Of a DNA stretch of 64,000 nt, positions 1-8,243 are shown in pieces; the stretch's first letter is position 1, and every line of letters starts with the position of its first letter. Where the stretch lies: positions 6,315,001-6,379,000 of the forward strand of contig NZ_CP026730.1 in the NCBI RefSeq assembly GCF_003369795.1, given 5' to 3'. The DNA comes from Streptomyces sp. CB09001. GTDB lineage: Bacteria; Actinomycetota; Actinomycetes; Streptomycetales; Streptomycetaceae. The notes beneath the pieces were generated by a model. That model was not told the origin of the DNA and searched no databases. It saw only the letters and a list, made by a program, of their open reading frames with translations. Both the position numbers and the translations under genes were made by a program.

Positions 1-1
1 C

Positions 2-472
2 CCCGACGAGGAACCGGAGAACACCAGGCGCCCCTTCGAGGCGATGGTAGAGGCGGTGCTCGCGGACGGGATGAGCGCGGACCTCGCGGCCATGGTCGCC
101 CGGCTCAACTTCCGCCGCGACTTCCTCACCAGCGACACCGCCCGGACCTGGACCGAGCACTTCACCACGCTCACCGGCGAGCGCATCGAGCACGCCTGCC
201 ACTCCGTCTACCGGCGGGGCGACCTCACCGGCCGGCTGCCCGAGGTGGACGTGCCGGTGCTTGTGGTCCACGGCGCCGACGACGTGCCGATCCGGCTGCC
301 CGTCGTACGCGAGTACACCGCCCGCATGCCCAGGGCCAGGCTCGTGGTGCTGCCCGCCACCGGACACACCCCGCCCCTCGAACGTCCCGGCGAACTCCTC
401 GCTGCCATCCGTGAGTTCCTCGCCGACCCGACCACCTTCCCCACGCCCCCGGCCACGCAGGAGATCCCGTGA
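2..472 (+). CDS. Alpha/beta hydrolase, C-terminal part (5' end outside window)
   Basis: The reading frame is already open at the first bases, so the N-terminal half, including the nucleophile elbow, lies outside the window. The visible part has a cap-like helical stretch and then the hydrolase C-terminus: a late strand VLVVHGADD, with the acid of the triad expected in GADD, and GHTPP carrying the expected catalytic His. An internal ATG at 44 could be called as a start but would leave only a fragment of the fold. Its TGA overlaps the GTG of the next gene by four bases (GTGA), so the two are translationally coupled. The substrate cannot be told; coupling to a crotonase-like enzyme suggests an acyl ester or thioester. 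Confidence 0.85.
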   Translation, partial: PDEEPENTRRPFEAMVEAVLADGMSADLAAMVARLNFRRDFLTSDTARTWTEHFTTLTGERIEHACHSVYRRGDLTGRLPEVDVPVLVVHGADDVPIRLPVVREYTARMPRARLVVLPATGHTPPLERPGELLAAIREFLADPTTFPTPPATQEIP

Positions 473-2379
473 CCACGGAGACCGTCACCACCCCCCGCCC
501 GCGCGACGTCGTGCTGCCCGACGGCGCGGGCACCCTCCTCCTGATCACCCTGGAGAACGGACTGCCCCCGCTCGGCCCCGCCATGCGGCCCACCACCTTC
601 GGTCCCGAGGGACTGGACCGCCTGGACGCGGTGCTCGACCGGGCGGCGGCCCGGGCCCGGACCGGGGAGATCGCCGCGGTGGCCGTCACCGGAACCGCCT
701 TCATGTTCAGCACCGGCGCGGACCTGGCACTCGCGGCCGGCGTCACCGACCGCGACGAGGCCGTACGCACCCTGCGCCGCGGCCACCAGGTCTTCCGCCG
801 CCTCGGCGAACTGCCCGTTCCCAGCTTCGCGTTCGTCAACGGCGCCGCGGTCGGCGGCGGCCTCGAACTCGCGCTGCACTGCGGCTACCGCACCCTGTCC
901 CGTGGCGCGCCCGTCGTGGCCCTGCCCGAGTGCTCGCTCGGTCTGGTCCCCGCGTGGGGCGGCGCCTGGCTGGCGCCCCGGCTGCTCGGCCCCGACACGA
1001 CCGTCACCCTGATGCTGGAACACCCCCTGTCCGCCCGGCGGATGCTCTCGCCCGTCGAGGCCCACGACCTCGGTCTCGCGGACGTCCTGCTCGACCCCAC
1101 CCGCTTCCTGGACCGCTCGCTGGCCTGGGCCGCCGAGGTCCTGACGGGCCGGCAGACCGTGGAGCGGACCCCGCCGGACACCTTCGCCGGCCAGTGGGAC
1201 GACGCGCTCGCCCGCGCCGCCGACCTCGTCGAGACGCACACGCACGGCGCCGTACCCGCCCCGCGCCGCGCCCTGGAACTGCTCGAACTCGCCAGGACGG
1301 CCCCCCGGGAGGAGGTCCTCACCGCGGCCGAACAGGCCGCCGCCGACCTGTTCGTCACCCCCGAGTTCCACTCCAGCCTCTACGCCTTCCAGCTCACCCA
1401 GAGCCGTGCCCCCTCCCACCCGGCGCGCCCCGACACGAGCTTGGCGCGGCCGGTGCGCGGCGTGGGGCTGATCGGCGACGGCGAGGACGGGCTGCGGTTC
1501 GCCGCCCTGCTGCTGGAGAAGCTGCGCATGCCGGTCACCGTGTGCCTGCCCGACCCGGCCGCGTGCGAGGCCGTGACCGGCCGCCTGCGCGGCCTCGTCG
1601 ACGAGGCCCGCGCGGCCGGACGCATCTCCGACCTGGACGCCGGGCGGTGCGCCGGAGGGATCACCGCCGGCACCGCGGTGGACGTCCTCGCGGACACGGA
1701 CGTCGTCGTCGCCGGACCCGGCGCGGACGGCGCGCTGCTGCGGCAGGCCGAGGGCGCCGTCTCCGAGGAGTGTGTGCTGATCGCCGTCGGCCCCCGCCCG
1801 GCGGCCGAGGTGGCGGCCGGGCTCAAGCATCCGGGCCGGCTGGTCGGCCTCGGCCTGCCGGCCACCGTCTCCGCGCCGGGCGTGGTGGAACTGGCCCGGG
1901 CCGGGGCCACCGACCACGCCTACGCCACGGCGGGCGCCCTCGTCGCCCGGACCGGCCTGCCCCTGCTGCCCGTCGGCGACCACCCAGGGGTCGTGGCCGA
2001 CCGGCTGCGCGGCACGTTCCTGGGCGCGCTGCTGGACCGCGCCCCCGAGGAGGACCTCGACACCGTCTGCGCGCCGCTCGCCCTGCCGACGCCGCCGAGC
2101 GTGTCGGCCCGGCTGCTGCTGCGGGCCGGGATCCTGGCCCGTCCGACGCCGCCGCCCACGACCACCGCCCCGGACGCGCTCGACCACGCGCTGACGGCCC
2201 TCGCCCGGGACATCGGCGCCCTCGTCGCCGACGGTGTGCTGGCCGCCCCCGCCGACGCCGACCTGATGCTCCTGGCGAGCGGCGAGTGGCCCTTCCACCT
2301 GGGCGGCGTCACGCCGTACCTGGACCGGTCCGGCATCGCCGAGAGCGCCGGCGGCGCCACGCCGGGGGAGCGGAGGTGA
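469..2379 (+). CDS. Crotonase / 3-hydroxyacyl-CoA dehydrogenase-like fusion protein, degenerate second domain
   Basis: 636 aa in the FadB/FadJ order. The N-terminal crotonase domain (about residues 20-220) has oxyanion-hole segments FSTGADL (near 80) and NGAAVGGGLELAL (near 125), and a PECSLGLVPAWGG loop with the acid expected in hydratases. After a linker, about residues 325-480 form a Rossmann-like domain (GDGEDG fits GxGxxG). The HFFNP motif that holds the catalytic His of hydroxyacyl-CoA dehydrogenases is replaced by GLPAT near residue 460. The C-terminal tail (FHLGGVTPYLD) resembles the FadJ C-domain. The crotonase half probably acts on an enoyl-CoA, while the dehydrogenase half is probably inactive or altered. 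It is coupled to the upstream hydrolase by a GTGA overlap. Confidence 0.8.
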   Translation: MTTETVTTPRPRDVVLPDGAGTLLLITLENGLPPLGPAMRPTTFGPEGLDRLDAVLDRAAARARTGEIAAVAVTGTAFMFSTGADLALAAGVTDRDEAVRTLRRGHQVFRRLGELPVPSFAFVNGAAVGGGLELALHCGYRTLSRGAPVVALPECSLGLVPAWGGAWLAPRLLGPDTTVTLMLEHPLSARRMLSPVEAHDLGLADVLLDPTRFLDRSLAWAAEVLTGRQTVERTPPDTFAGQWDDALARAADLVETHTHGAVPAPRRALELLELARTAPREEVLTAAEQAAADLFVTPEFHSSLYAFQLTQSRAPSHPARPDTSLARPVRGVGLIGDGEDGLRFAALLLEKLRMPVTVCLPDPAACEAVTGRLRGLVDEARAAGRISDLDAGRCAGGITAGTAVDVLADTDVVVAGPGADGALLRQAEGAVSEECVLIAVGPRPAAEVAAGLKHPGRLVGLGLPATVSAPGVVELARAGATDHAYATAGALVARTGLPLLPVGDHPGVVADRLRGTFLGALLDRAPEEDLDTVCAPLALPTPPSVSARLLLRAGILARPTPPPTTTAPDALDHALTALARDIGALVADGVLAAPADADLMLLASGEWPFHLGGVTPYLDRSGIAESAGGATPGERR

Positions 2380-2413
2380 CCGGCCGCGCACGACCGGAGC
2401 GCGCCCCGCGCGG

Positions 2414-2722
2414 ATGAGGGGCGCGGCGCGTCGACGCCACCGCGTCCTCGTCCTGCTCCACGAGCTCCGGCGGATGCTGATCGCCTACGGCGGCATGTGG
2501 ACGGCACCCGGCTGTCCGGAGTACACGGCGCTGATCCTGCGCTCCGGCGACCCGCCGCCGGGCCACCCGGAGAGCCGGGACGCCCGGACCCCGCTCAGTG
2601 CCGAGGAGCGCGACCTCGAACGCCGCATGTACGCCGACGACCGTCCCGCACGTGAGCGCCCCGGCGGCAGACGGAAGCGGAACAGGCCCGGCCACGGGCA
2701 CCGACCAAGGGGAAATCCGTGA
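2414..2722 (+). CDS. Small hypothetical protein (DUF6059-like)
   Basis: 102 aa. The N-terminal half has an Arg/Leu-rich amphipathic helix followed by LIAYGGMWTAPGCPEY, and then PPPGHPE. I associate this combination with a Streptomyces family of small proteins of unknown function (DUF6059), from memory only. The C-terminus is Arg/Gly/Pro-rich and looks disordered. Its stop overlaps the GTG of the sigma-factor gene in a GTGA arrangement, which supports it being real and cotranscribed with that gene. No function can be assigned. Confidence 0.55.
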   Translation: MRGAARRRHRVLVLLHELRRMLIAYGGMWTAPGCPEYTALILRSGDPPPGHPESRDARTPLSAEERDLERRMYADDRPARERPGGRRKRNRPGHGHRPRGNP

Positions 2723-3384
2723 CGCATCCCGACCGGCTCCGCCGCGACCCGCAGGCGGCCCGTCCCCCTCGCGACACGCACCCGTCCCGGCCGTCCTGCC
2801 GCACGCCGGAGCCGGGGCCGGGCCGCGACGCGCAGGCGACCCGGTCGGCCCGCGACGCGCAGGCGACCCGGCTGGCGCTCGCGGCGCGCGACGGCGACAC
2901 CGACGCCGCGGAGCGCTTCGTGCGCTCACTGCACCGGGACGTCTGGCGGTACGTGGCCCATCTCAGCCGTGATCCGCAGGCCGCCGACGACCTGACCCAG
3001 GAGACCTTCCTGCGCGCCCTGGGGGCCCTGCGCCGCTTCCGGGGCCACTCGTCCGCACGGACCTGGCTGCTCACCATCGCCCGGCGCGCCGTGGCCGACA
3101 ACGGGCGGTACGCGGCGGCCCGGCCGCGTCTGTACGCCGTCCCGGACTGGGAGACGATGGCCGAACGCGCCCAACCACGCGGCCTGCCCGGCTTCGACGA
3201 CGGCATCGCCCTGGGCCAGCTGCTCGACACGCTGCCCGAGGAACGCCGTGAGGCATTCGTCCTCACCCAGCTGCTCGGCCTGCGCTACACCGAGGCCGCG
3301 CGGGTCAGCGGCTGCCCGGTGGGAACCGTGCGGTCCCGGGTGGCGCGGGCGCGGGCGGCCCTCATCGAGGACCTGGAGGGCTGA
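2719..3384 (+). CDS. ECF-type RNA polymerase sigma factor
   Basis: 221 aa. Region 2 runs from LHRDVWRYVAHL through DDLTQETFLRALGALRRF with the WLLTIARR segment, and region 4 is LPEERREAFVLTQLLGLRYTEAARV followed by GTVRSRVARARAAL, a typical helix-turn-helix. The roughly 55 residues before region 2 are low in complexity and contain a tandem 27-bp repeat encoding RDAQATRSA/RDAQATRLA, so the true start could be further in. GTG at 2719 has a GGGGAAA ribosome site. No zinc-finger anti-sigma gene follows. Four bases downstream begins a polytopic membrane protein, which is the best candidate for a signalling partner. Confidence 0.88.
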   Translation: MTHPDRLRRDPQAARPPRDTHPSRPSCRTPEPGPGRDAQATRSARDAQATRLALAARDGDTDAAERFVRSLHRDVWRYVAHLSRDPQAADDLTQETFLRALGALRRFRGHSSARTWLLTIARRAVADNGRYAAARPRLYAVPDWETMAERAQPRGLPGFDDGIALGQLLDTLPEERREAFVLTQLLGLRYTEAARVSGCPVGTVRSRVARARAALIEDLEG

Positions 3385-3388
3385 CCTC

Positions 3389-3949
3389 ATGCAGCACGCG
3401 GCACTGTCCGGGTTCCCCGGCTGGCTGCTCGCCGCCCTCTGCGCGACGGTCGGCGCCTACTGCCTGTTCCGCGTCCGCACCGGCCCTCGCGCGGAGCGGG
3501 CCGAGATGACGTCCGACGCAGTGATGGGGTTCGGCATGGCCGCGATGGCACCGCCCTCGCTCATGGCGGTCATGCCGGGCTGGAGCGGCACCGCGGGCGC
3601 GGCCTGCTTCGCGGCCGCCGGACTCGCCGCGTCGGCGTCGCCACCGGCACGGCAACGCCTGCACCACGCCCTCGGTGCGCTCGCCATGGTGTACATGTCC
3701 GTCACCATGCCGATGGGAGCGGCCGGTACCGGCACCGCACACGCCCGGCACACGGCCGAGACGGGCGTCCCGGTGCTCACCGCAGTGCTGCTCGCCTACT
3801 TCGGCGGCTACGTCCTGTTCGCCGGCGCCGCCCTCGCGACCGCGGGCCCCGCCGACGCCTCCGGAGCTGCCCACCCCGGCGTCCTGCTGGGACGCGCCTG
3901 CCGGATCGTGATGGCGGTGGCCATGCTCACGATGCTCGCCGCACTCTGA
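3389..3949 (+). CDS. Polytopic membrane protein, DUF5134-like
   Basis: 186 aa with about five hydrophobic segments, starting with PGWLLAALCATVGAYCLF and ending with IVMAVAMLTMLAAL. A Met/His-containing stretch (VTMPMG...HARHTAE) lies between segments three and four. The pattern matches small actinobacterial membrane proteins labelled DUF5134, of unknown function. The start at 3389 lies four bases after the sigma-factor stop, so the two genes form an operon. By position it may regulate or be regulated by that sigma factor; this is inference from neighbourhood only. Confidence 0.75.
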   Translation: MQHAALSGFPGWLLAALCATVGAYCLFRVRTGPRAERAEMTSDAVMGFGMAAMAPPSLMAVMPGWSGTAGAACFAAAGLAASASPPARQRLHHALGALAMVYMSVTMPMGAAGTGTAHARHTAETGVPVLTAVLLAYFGGYVLFAGAALATAGPADASGAAHPGVLLGRACRIVMAVAMLTMLAAL

Positions 3950-3952
3950 CCG

Positions 3953-4170
3953 ACGACCTGAGCTCTGCCGGAAACGAGTGCCTCGCCAGGCTGACACCCG
4001 GTAGAGGACCAATTCCCTGTCGTAGGTGGCTTGCAGCTCATCGGCCGGCTCGTCATGGCGCACTGCTGAGATCGGGGTGGCGAGGTCCCCGCAGCACCCT
4101 CGTGCACGGCGATGAACGTGATCGCGAGGGCGGTCAACTGCTCCGCATCCGGACGCCAGCGGCGCATGGA
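3953..4170 (-). pseudogene. Possible frameshifted gene remnant in a 476-bp gap
   Basis: The gap 3950-4425 holds no intact gene. On the minus strand a protein-like stretch reads MRRWRPDAEQLTALAIT then FIAVHEGA down to about 4090. A second stretch continues in a different frame as DLATPISAVRHDEPADELQ then ATYDRELVLYRVSAWRGTRF down to about 3960. Together they look like one short protein of about 75 aa broken by a frameshift near 4085-4095. Base composition is less GC-rich than in the flanking genes. The family is not recognised. The remainder (4171-4425) shows nothing beyond the ribosome site of the next gene. Confidence 0.2.
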
Positions 4171-4425
4171 CCTGCCGTCTCGCCACGCCCGACACCGTCC
4201 ACGGCCGGGCCGACCTCTTCCTCGGCACCCACCCGCTACGTCAACGAACTTGCCGGCCGGCGCCGACCCACCGCCCGTATGCGAAGGGGCGCAGGGCGAT
4301 CGATAGCCTTCCGGGGAGCGGGAGAAGGAGGCCGCCGGCGCGAACTCCGCAGATTCTCCCCAGGACCCGTCCTGAGCGCCCATCCCCCTGGGCCGCGACA
4401 CGTACACAGCGAGGTGAGAGGCCCC

Positions 4426-6261
4426 ATGTTCACGACCCGTCCCACCCTCCAGGGCACCTTCGGCATGGTGTCCTCCACCCACTGGCTGGCCTCCCAGTCG
4501 GCCATGGCGGTACTGGAGGACGGGGGCAACGCCTACGACGCCGCCGTCGCCGGGGCCTTCGTGCTGCACGTCGTCGAACCGCACCTCAACGGGCCCGCCG
4601 GAGAGGTGCCGATCCTGCTCGCTCCGGCGGGCGGCGAGACACGGGTGCTGTGCGGGCAGGGTGTGGCCCCGGCCGGGGCCACACCGGCGCATTACAAGGG
4701 GCTGGGACTCGACCTCGTCCCCGGCACCGGACCGCTCGCCGCCGCCGTGCCCGGGGCCTTCGACGCGTGGCTGCTCCTGCTGCGCGACCACGGCACCAAG
4801 TCACTGGCCGAGGTGCTGAAGTACGCCGTCGGCTACGCCGAGCACGGGCACGCTCCCGTGGAGCGCGTCGCCGAGACCGTGGAGACCGTCCGGGAGCTGT
4901 TCGAGACGGAGTGGACGTCCTCCGCCGAGGTCTACCTGCCGGGCGGCCGCCCGCCCCGCCCCGGCGAGCTGCTGCGCAACCCGGCCCTCGCCGCCACCTG
5001 GAAGCGGCTGCTCGCCGAGGCCGCCGGCGCGGGGAACCGGGAGGCGGAGATCGACGCGGCGCGGGAGATCTGGCGCTCCGGGTTCGTCGCCGAGGCCCTC
5101 GTGCGGCAGGCCGGGCGGCCCACCCTGGACACCAGCGGCGAACGCCACACCGGCACGCTCACCGCCGCCGACCTGGCCGGCTGGTCGGCGCACTACGAGG
5201 CCCCGGCGACGTACGACTGGAACGGCTGGACCCTGTGCAAGGCCGGGCCCTGGAGTCAGGGGCCGGTGCTGCTCCAGCAGTTGGCGCTGCTCCCGCCCGA
5301 GCTGCCCGACCACGGCTGTGCCGACTACGTCCACCTGCTGGTCGAGGGCTGCAAGCTCGCCATGGCCGACCGGGAGGCCTGGTACGGCGACGCGGACGGC
5401 GCGGACCGGGTACCGCTCGACGAGTTGCTGTCCCCCGGGTACAACGCGGCGCGGCGGCGACTCGTCGGCGACAAGGCCTCCTTCGAACTGCGCCCCGGCG
5501 CCCCGGGCGGGCGCGTCCCGCGGCTCGCTGCCCACGCGCTCGTCGCCGCCGTGGAGGGCGAGGGCCTCGACGCCCTCGGCGTCGGCGAACCGACGGTCGC
5601 CAAGAGCCCGAAGTCCCCGGTGCCCGGGGAGCCGGACGTCGCCGCCGACGGCGGCACCCGCGGCGACACCTGCCACCTCGACATCGTGGACCGCTGGGGC
5701 AACATGGTCTCGGCCACGCCCAGCGGCGGCTGGCTCCAGTCCAACCCCGTCGTGCCCGAACTGGGCTTCCCGCTCGGCACCCGGCTCCAGATGACCTGGC
5801 TGGAGGAGGGTCTGCCCAACTCGCTCACGCCGGGCCGCCGCCCGCGCACCACGCTCACGCCTTCCATCGCCCTGCGTGACGGAGTACCGGTCATGGCCTT
5901 CGGCACCCCCGGCGGCGACCAGCAGGACCAGTGGCAGACGCACTTCTTCCTCGCGGTCGCGCTGCGCGCCCGGGTGCGCGGCGGTCTCGACCTCCAGGGC
6001 GCGATCGACGCCCCGAACTGGCACAACGACAGCTTCCCCGGTTCCTTCTTCCCGCGCGGCATGCGGGCGGGCTCGGTCACCGTGGAGTCCCGCATGCCGG
6101 CCGAGGTCGTCGAGGAGCTGCGGCGCCGCGGGCACGACGTGACCGTGGGGGAGGCGTGGTCGGAGGGCCGGCTGTGCGCCGTCGCCCGGGACCCGGAGAC
6201 GGGCGTGCTGTCGGCGGCGGCGAACCCGCGCGGCATGCAGGGGTACGCCGTGGGCCGCTGA
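4426..6261 (+). CDS. Gamma-glutamyltransferase family protein
   Basis: 611 aa, an Ntn-hydrolase of the gamma-glutamyltranspeptidase/cephalosporin-acylase family. The large-subunit part has GGNAYDAAVAGAFVLHVVEPH near the N-terminus. The expected autocleavage point and nucleophile is Thr415 in GDTCHLDIVD, followed by WGNMVSATPSGG and later PSIALRDGVPVMAFGTPGGD. No signal peptide is seen, so it appears cytoplasmic, unlike classical exported GGTs. The frame is open much further upstream, but ATG 4426 has a purine-rich GAGGTGAGAG just before it and begins the conserved sequence. It is monocistronic. It may cleave gamma-glutamyl amides or act on a different acyl group. Confidence 0.88.
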   Translation: MFTTRPTLQGTFGMVSSTHWLASQSAMAVLEDGGNAYDAAVAGAFVLHVVEPHLNGPAGEVPILLAPAGGETRVLCGQGVAPAGATPAHYKGLGLDLVPGTGPLAAAVPGAFDAWLLLLRDHGTKSLAEVLKYAVGYAEHGHAPVERVAETVETVRELFETEWTSSAEVYLPGGRPPRPGELLRNPALAATWKRLLAEAAGAGNREAEIDAAREIWRSGFVAEALVRQAGRPTLDTSGERHTGTLTAADLAGWSAHYEAPATYDWNGWTLCKAGPWSQGPVLLQQLALLPPELPDHGCADYVHLLVEGCKLAMADREAWYGDADGADRVPLDELLSPGYNAARRRLVGDKASFELRPGAPGGRVPRLAAHALVAAVEGEGLDALGVGEPTVAKSPKSPVPGEPDVAADGGTRGDTCHLDIVDRWGNMVSATPSGGWLQSNPVVPELGFPLGTRLQMTWLEEGLPNSLTPGRRPRTTLTPSIALRDGVPVMAFGTPGGDQQDQWQTHFFLAVALRARVRGGLDLQGAIDAPNWHNDSFPGSFFPRGMRAGSVTVESRMPAEVVEELRRRGHDVTVGEAWSEGRLCAVARDPETGVLSAAANPRGMQGYAVGR

Positions 6262-6300
6262 CCGGCACGCACGCGCGTGCACCCGATGTTCGTGCCGATT

Positions 6301-6326
6301 CCACCCGGAGTACACCACCCGGGTGG
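6301..6326 (+). terminator. Inverted repeat after the gamma-glutamyltransferase gene
   Basis: CCACCCG (6301-6307) pairs with CGGGTGG (6320-6326) across a 12-nt loop. It lies 40 bp after the upstream stop and 33 bp before the next start, so it could be a weak terminator or lie in the leader of the next gene. There is no T-run. Confidence 0.3.
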
Positions 6327-6358
6327 GGATTGTCAGTGGCGCGTGCTCTCATGGAGTC

Positions 6359-7204
6359 ATGATCGAGGACAACGAAACCATCGACGAGTTTCTCGCCCGG
6401 CACAGCGACGACGTGGAGGAGGCCGTCCGCAAGGCGGCCGCGCAGGAGATCATGCCGCGCTGGCGCCGGCTCGCGGCACACGAGGTCGACCAGAAGGCCG
6501 GCCCGCACGACCTGGTGACGGACGCCGACCGCAAGGCGGAGCTGTACCTCACGGAGGCCCTGCCCCGCCTGCTGCCCGGCTCGGTGGTGGTCGGCGAGGA
6601 GGCGGTGCACGCGAACCCGGCGTCGTACGGGGCGATACGCGGCGAGGCCCCGGTGTGGATCGTCGACCCGGTCGACGGGACCCGGCAGTTCGTGCGTGGC
6701 GAGGAGGGCTTCTGCACGCTGGTGGCGCTCGCCCACCGCGGCGTCGTGCACGCCTCCTGGACCTACGCCCCGGCCGACGACCGGCTCGCCACGGCCGTAC
6801 GCGGAGAGGGCGCCTTCCTGGACGGTGAGCGGCTGTACGCGGGGCCGCCCGAGCCCGGCCGGGACCTGCGGGTGGCCACCTCCCACCCGGACTACACGAC
6901 GGACGAGCAGAAGCGCGACCTGCTCGCCCTGCGCACCCCGGGTGTGGCCCCCCGCCCGTGCGGCTCCGCGGGCCTGGAGTACCTGGCCGTCGCCCGCGGC
7001 GAGTCCGACGCCACCGCCTTCTCCTGGGAAGCGGCGTGGGACCACGCGGCCGGACTTCTCCTGGTCGAGGAGGCGGGCGGCACCCACCTGACCCGCACCG
7101 GCGAGCCCTTCCGCATCACCGGGGGCAACGAACTGCCGTTCACCGCCGCCCGCGACGCGGCCACGGCCCGCCAGCTGGTGGCCCTGCTGTCCGGCGAGGC
7201 CTGA
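6359..7204 (+). CDS. Inositol monophosphatase family protein
   Basis: 281 aa. The metal-binding signature of Li-sensitive phosphatases is complete: DLVTDADRKAE near residue 55, GEEAV near 80, WIVDPVDGTRQFV near 102-112, and WEAAWDHAAGLLLVEEAGG near 225. Members hydrolyse inositol phosphate, histidinol phosphate or 3'-phosphoadenosine 5'-phosphate; the sequence alone does not decide between them. ATG 6359 starts the conserved helix. The gene stands alone, with the next gene 106 bp downstream. Confidence 0.88.
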   Translation: MIEDNETIDEFLARHSDDVEEAVRKAAAQEIMPRWRRLAAHEVDQKAGPHDLVTDADRKAELYLTEALPRLLPGSVVVGEEAVHANPASYGAIRGEAPVWIVDPVDGTRQFVRGEEGFCTLVALAHRGVVHASWTYAPADDRLATAVRGEGAFLDGERLYAGPPEPGRDLRVATSHPDYTTDEQKRDLLALRTPGVAPRPCGSAGLEYLAVARGESDATAFSWEAAWDHAAGLLLVEEAGGTHLTRTGEPFRITGGNELPFTAARDAATARQLVALLSGEA

Positions 7205-7310
7205 TCCCCCGCGGAGCGTAGGCCGCTGCCCGGGAAACCGGATGCCCCGGCGGCCCCTCGCGTGATCGACTGTCGGGCCAGGCAGCCGTCGCCGAACGAC
7301 CGGAGTCACC

Positions 7311-8201
7311 TTGTCCATACGCGTCACCGCTCTCATCGACCCCGCCCGCACCCCCTCCGCCCATCGCCTGGCCTGGCTGGCCTGCGGGGACGACGGCGGT
7401 CCGCTCGGGCACGCGTTCCTGCGGGTGTTCACCCGGGAAGGGCAGGACCACCTGGCGGAGCTGACGCTGCACGTGCATCCGGCGGAGCGGCGCAGACGGG
7501 TCGGGTCGCGGCTCCTCGACGCGGCGGTGGCCGCCGCGCGGGAGGCCGGCCGGCGGTCGGTCGTCGCGCAGGCCGACGCGGACACGCCCGGCGACCACTT
7601 CCTCGCCGCGAGCGGCTTCCGCCGTGTGCTCGCCCTGACGTACGCCCGGCTCGACCTGAGCGGGACGGGCGGCGGCCGGGCCGAGGAGACCGACGCGATC
7701 GTCGAGCGGCCGCACCCCGGCTACCGGTTGGTGTCCTGGCGCGGCACCGTCCCGGACGACCTGGCCGGGACCTTCGCCGACTCGCGCCGTGCGATGGACG
7801 ACATGCCGATGGACGACACCGACTACGGCGTGGTGGCCTGGGACGTCGAGCGGGTCCTGGCGGCCGCCCGGGCCGTCGCCGACCGCGGGGAGCAGCTCAC
7901 CACGGTGGCCGTCGTCGACGAGGCGGACGGCTCGATCGCCGGCTTCTCGGAGTTCGTCGTGCCGGGCGACGGCAAGGGGGACGGGCTGCACTACGGCACC
8001 GGTGTGCTGCCCGAGCACCGCGGCCACGGCCTCGGCCGCTGGATGAAGGCCGAGTCGATCCGCCTCGCCCGCGCCCAGCACCCCGACCTCGCCGGTCTGG
8101 TCACCGACACGGCCGACAGCAACACCCACATGCGCCGCATCAACGACGCGCTCGGCTACATCCCCACGCACCGGGCCCTGGAGTACCAGCTCGACCTGTG
8201 A
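7311..8201 (+). CDS. Tandem-domain GNAT N-acetyltransferase
   Basis: 296 aa with two GNAT folds in series. The first (about residues 1-120) has the acetyl-CoA loop as VHPAERRRRVGSRLL. The second (about 130-290) has VLPEHRGHGLGRWMKAE and a C-terminal DTADSNTHMRRINDALGYIP, the usual beta5/alpha4 region. The two-domain layout recalls mycothiol synthase, but the sequence is that of the generic tandem-GNAT proteins common in Streptomyces. The TTG start at 7311 is the only one before the conserved sequence. Substrate unknown. Confidence 0.82.
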   Translation: MSIRVTALIDPARTPSAHRLAWLACGDDGGPLGHAFLRVFTREGQDHLAELTLHVHPAERRRRVGSRLLDAAVAAAREAGRRSVVAQADADTPGDHFLAASGFRRVLALTYARLDLSGTGGGRAEETDAIVERPHPGYRLVSWRGTVPDDLAGTFADSRRAMDDMPMDDTDYGVVAWDVERVLAAARAVADRGEQLTTVAVVDEADGSIAGFSEFVVPGDGKGDGLHYGTGVLPEHRGHGLGRWMKAESIRLARAQHPDLAGLVTDTADSNTHMRRINDALGYIPTHRALEYQLDL

Positions 8202-8222
8202 CGACCGGGCCCGCACCGGTCG
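8202..8222. terminator. Hairpin between convergent genes
   Basis: CGACCGG (8202-8208) pairs with CCGGTCG (8216-8222) across a 7-nt loop, directly after the GNAT stop and before the stop of the convergent flavoprotein gene. It probably serves as a shared terminator; no T-run is present. Confidence 0.35.
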
Positions 8223-8243
8223 CGCCGCGCGGAACACCCGCCG

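Noticed and set aside
208..2391. Long minus-strand open frame opposite the crotonase fusion
   Set aside because: It is Gly/Arg/Gln-rich with no domain pattern, typical of a GC-rich antisense shadow. The plus-strand gene has clear crotonase motifs and a coupled start.
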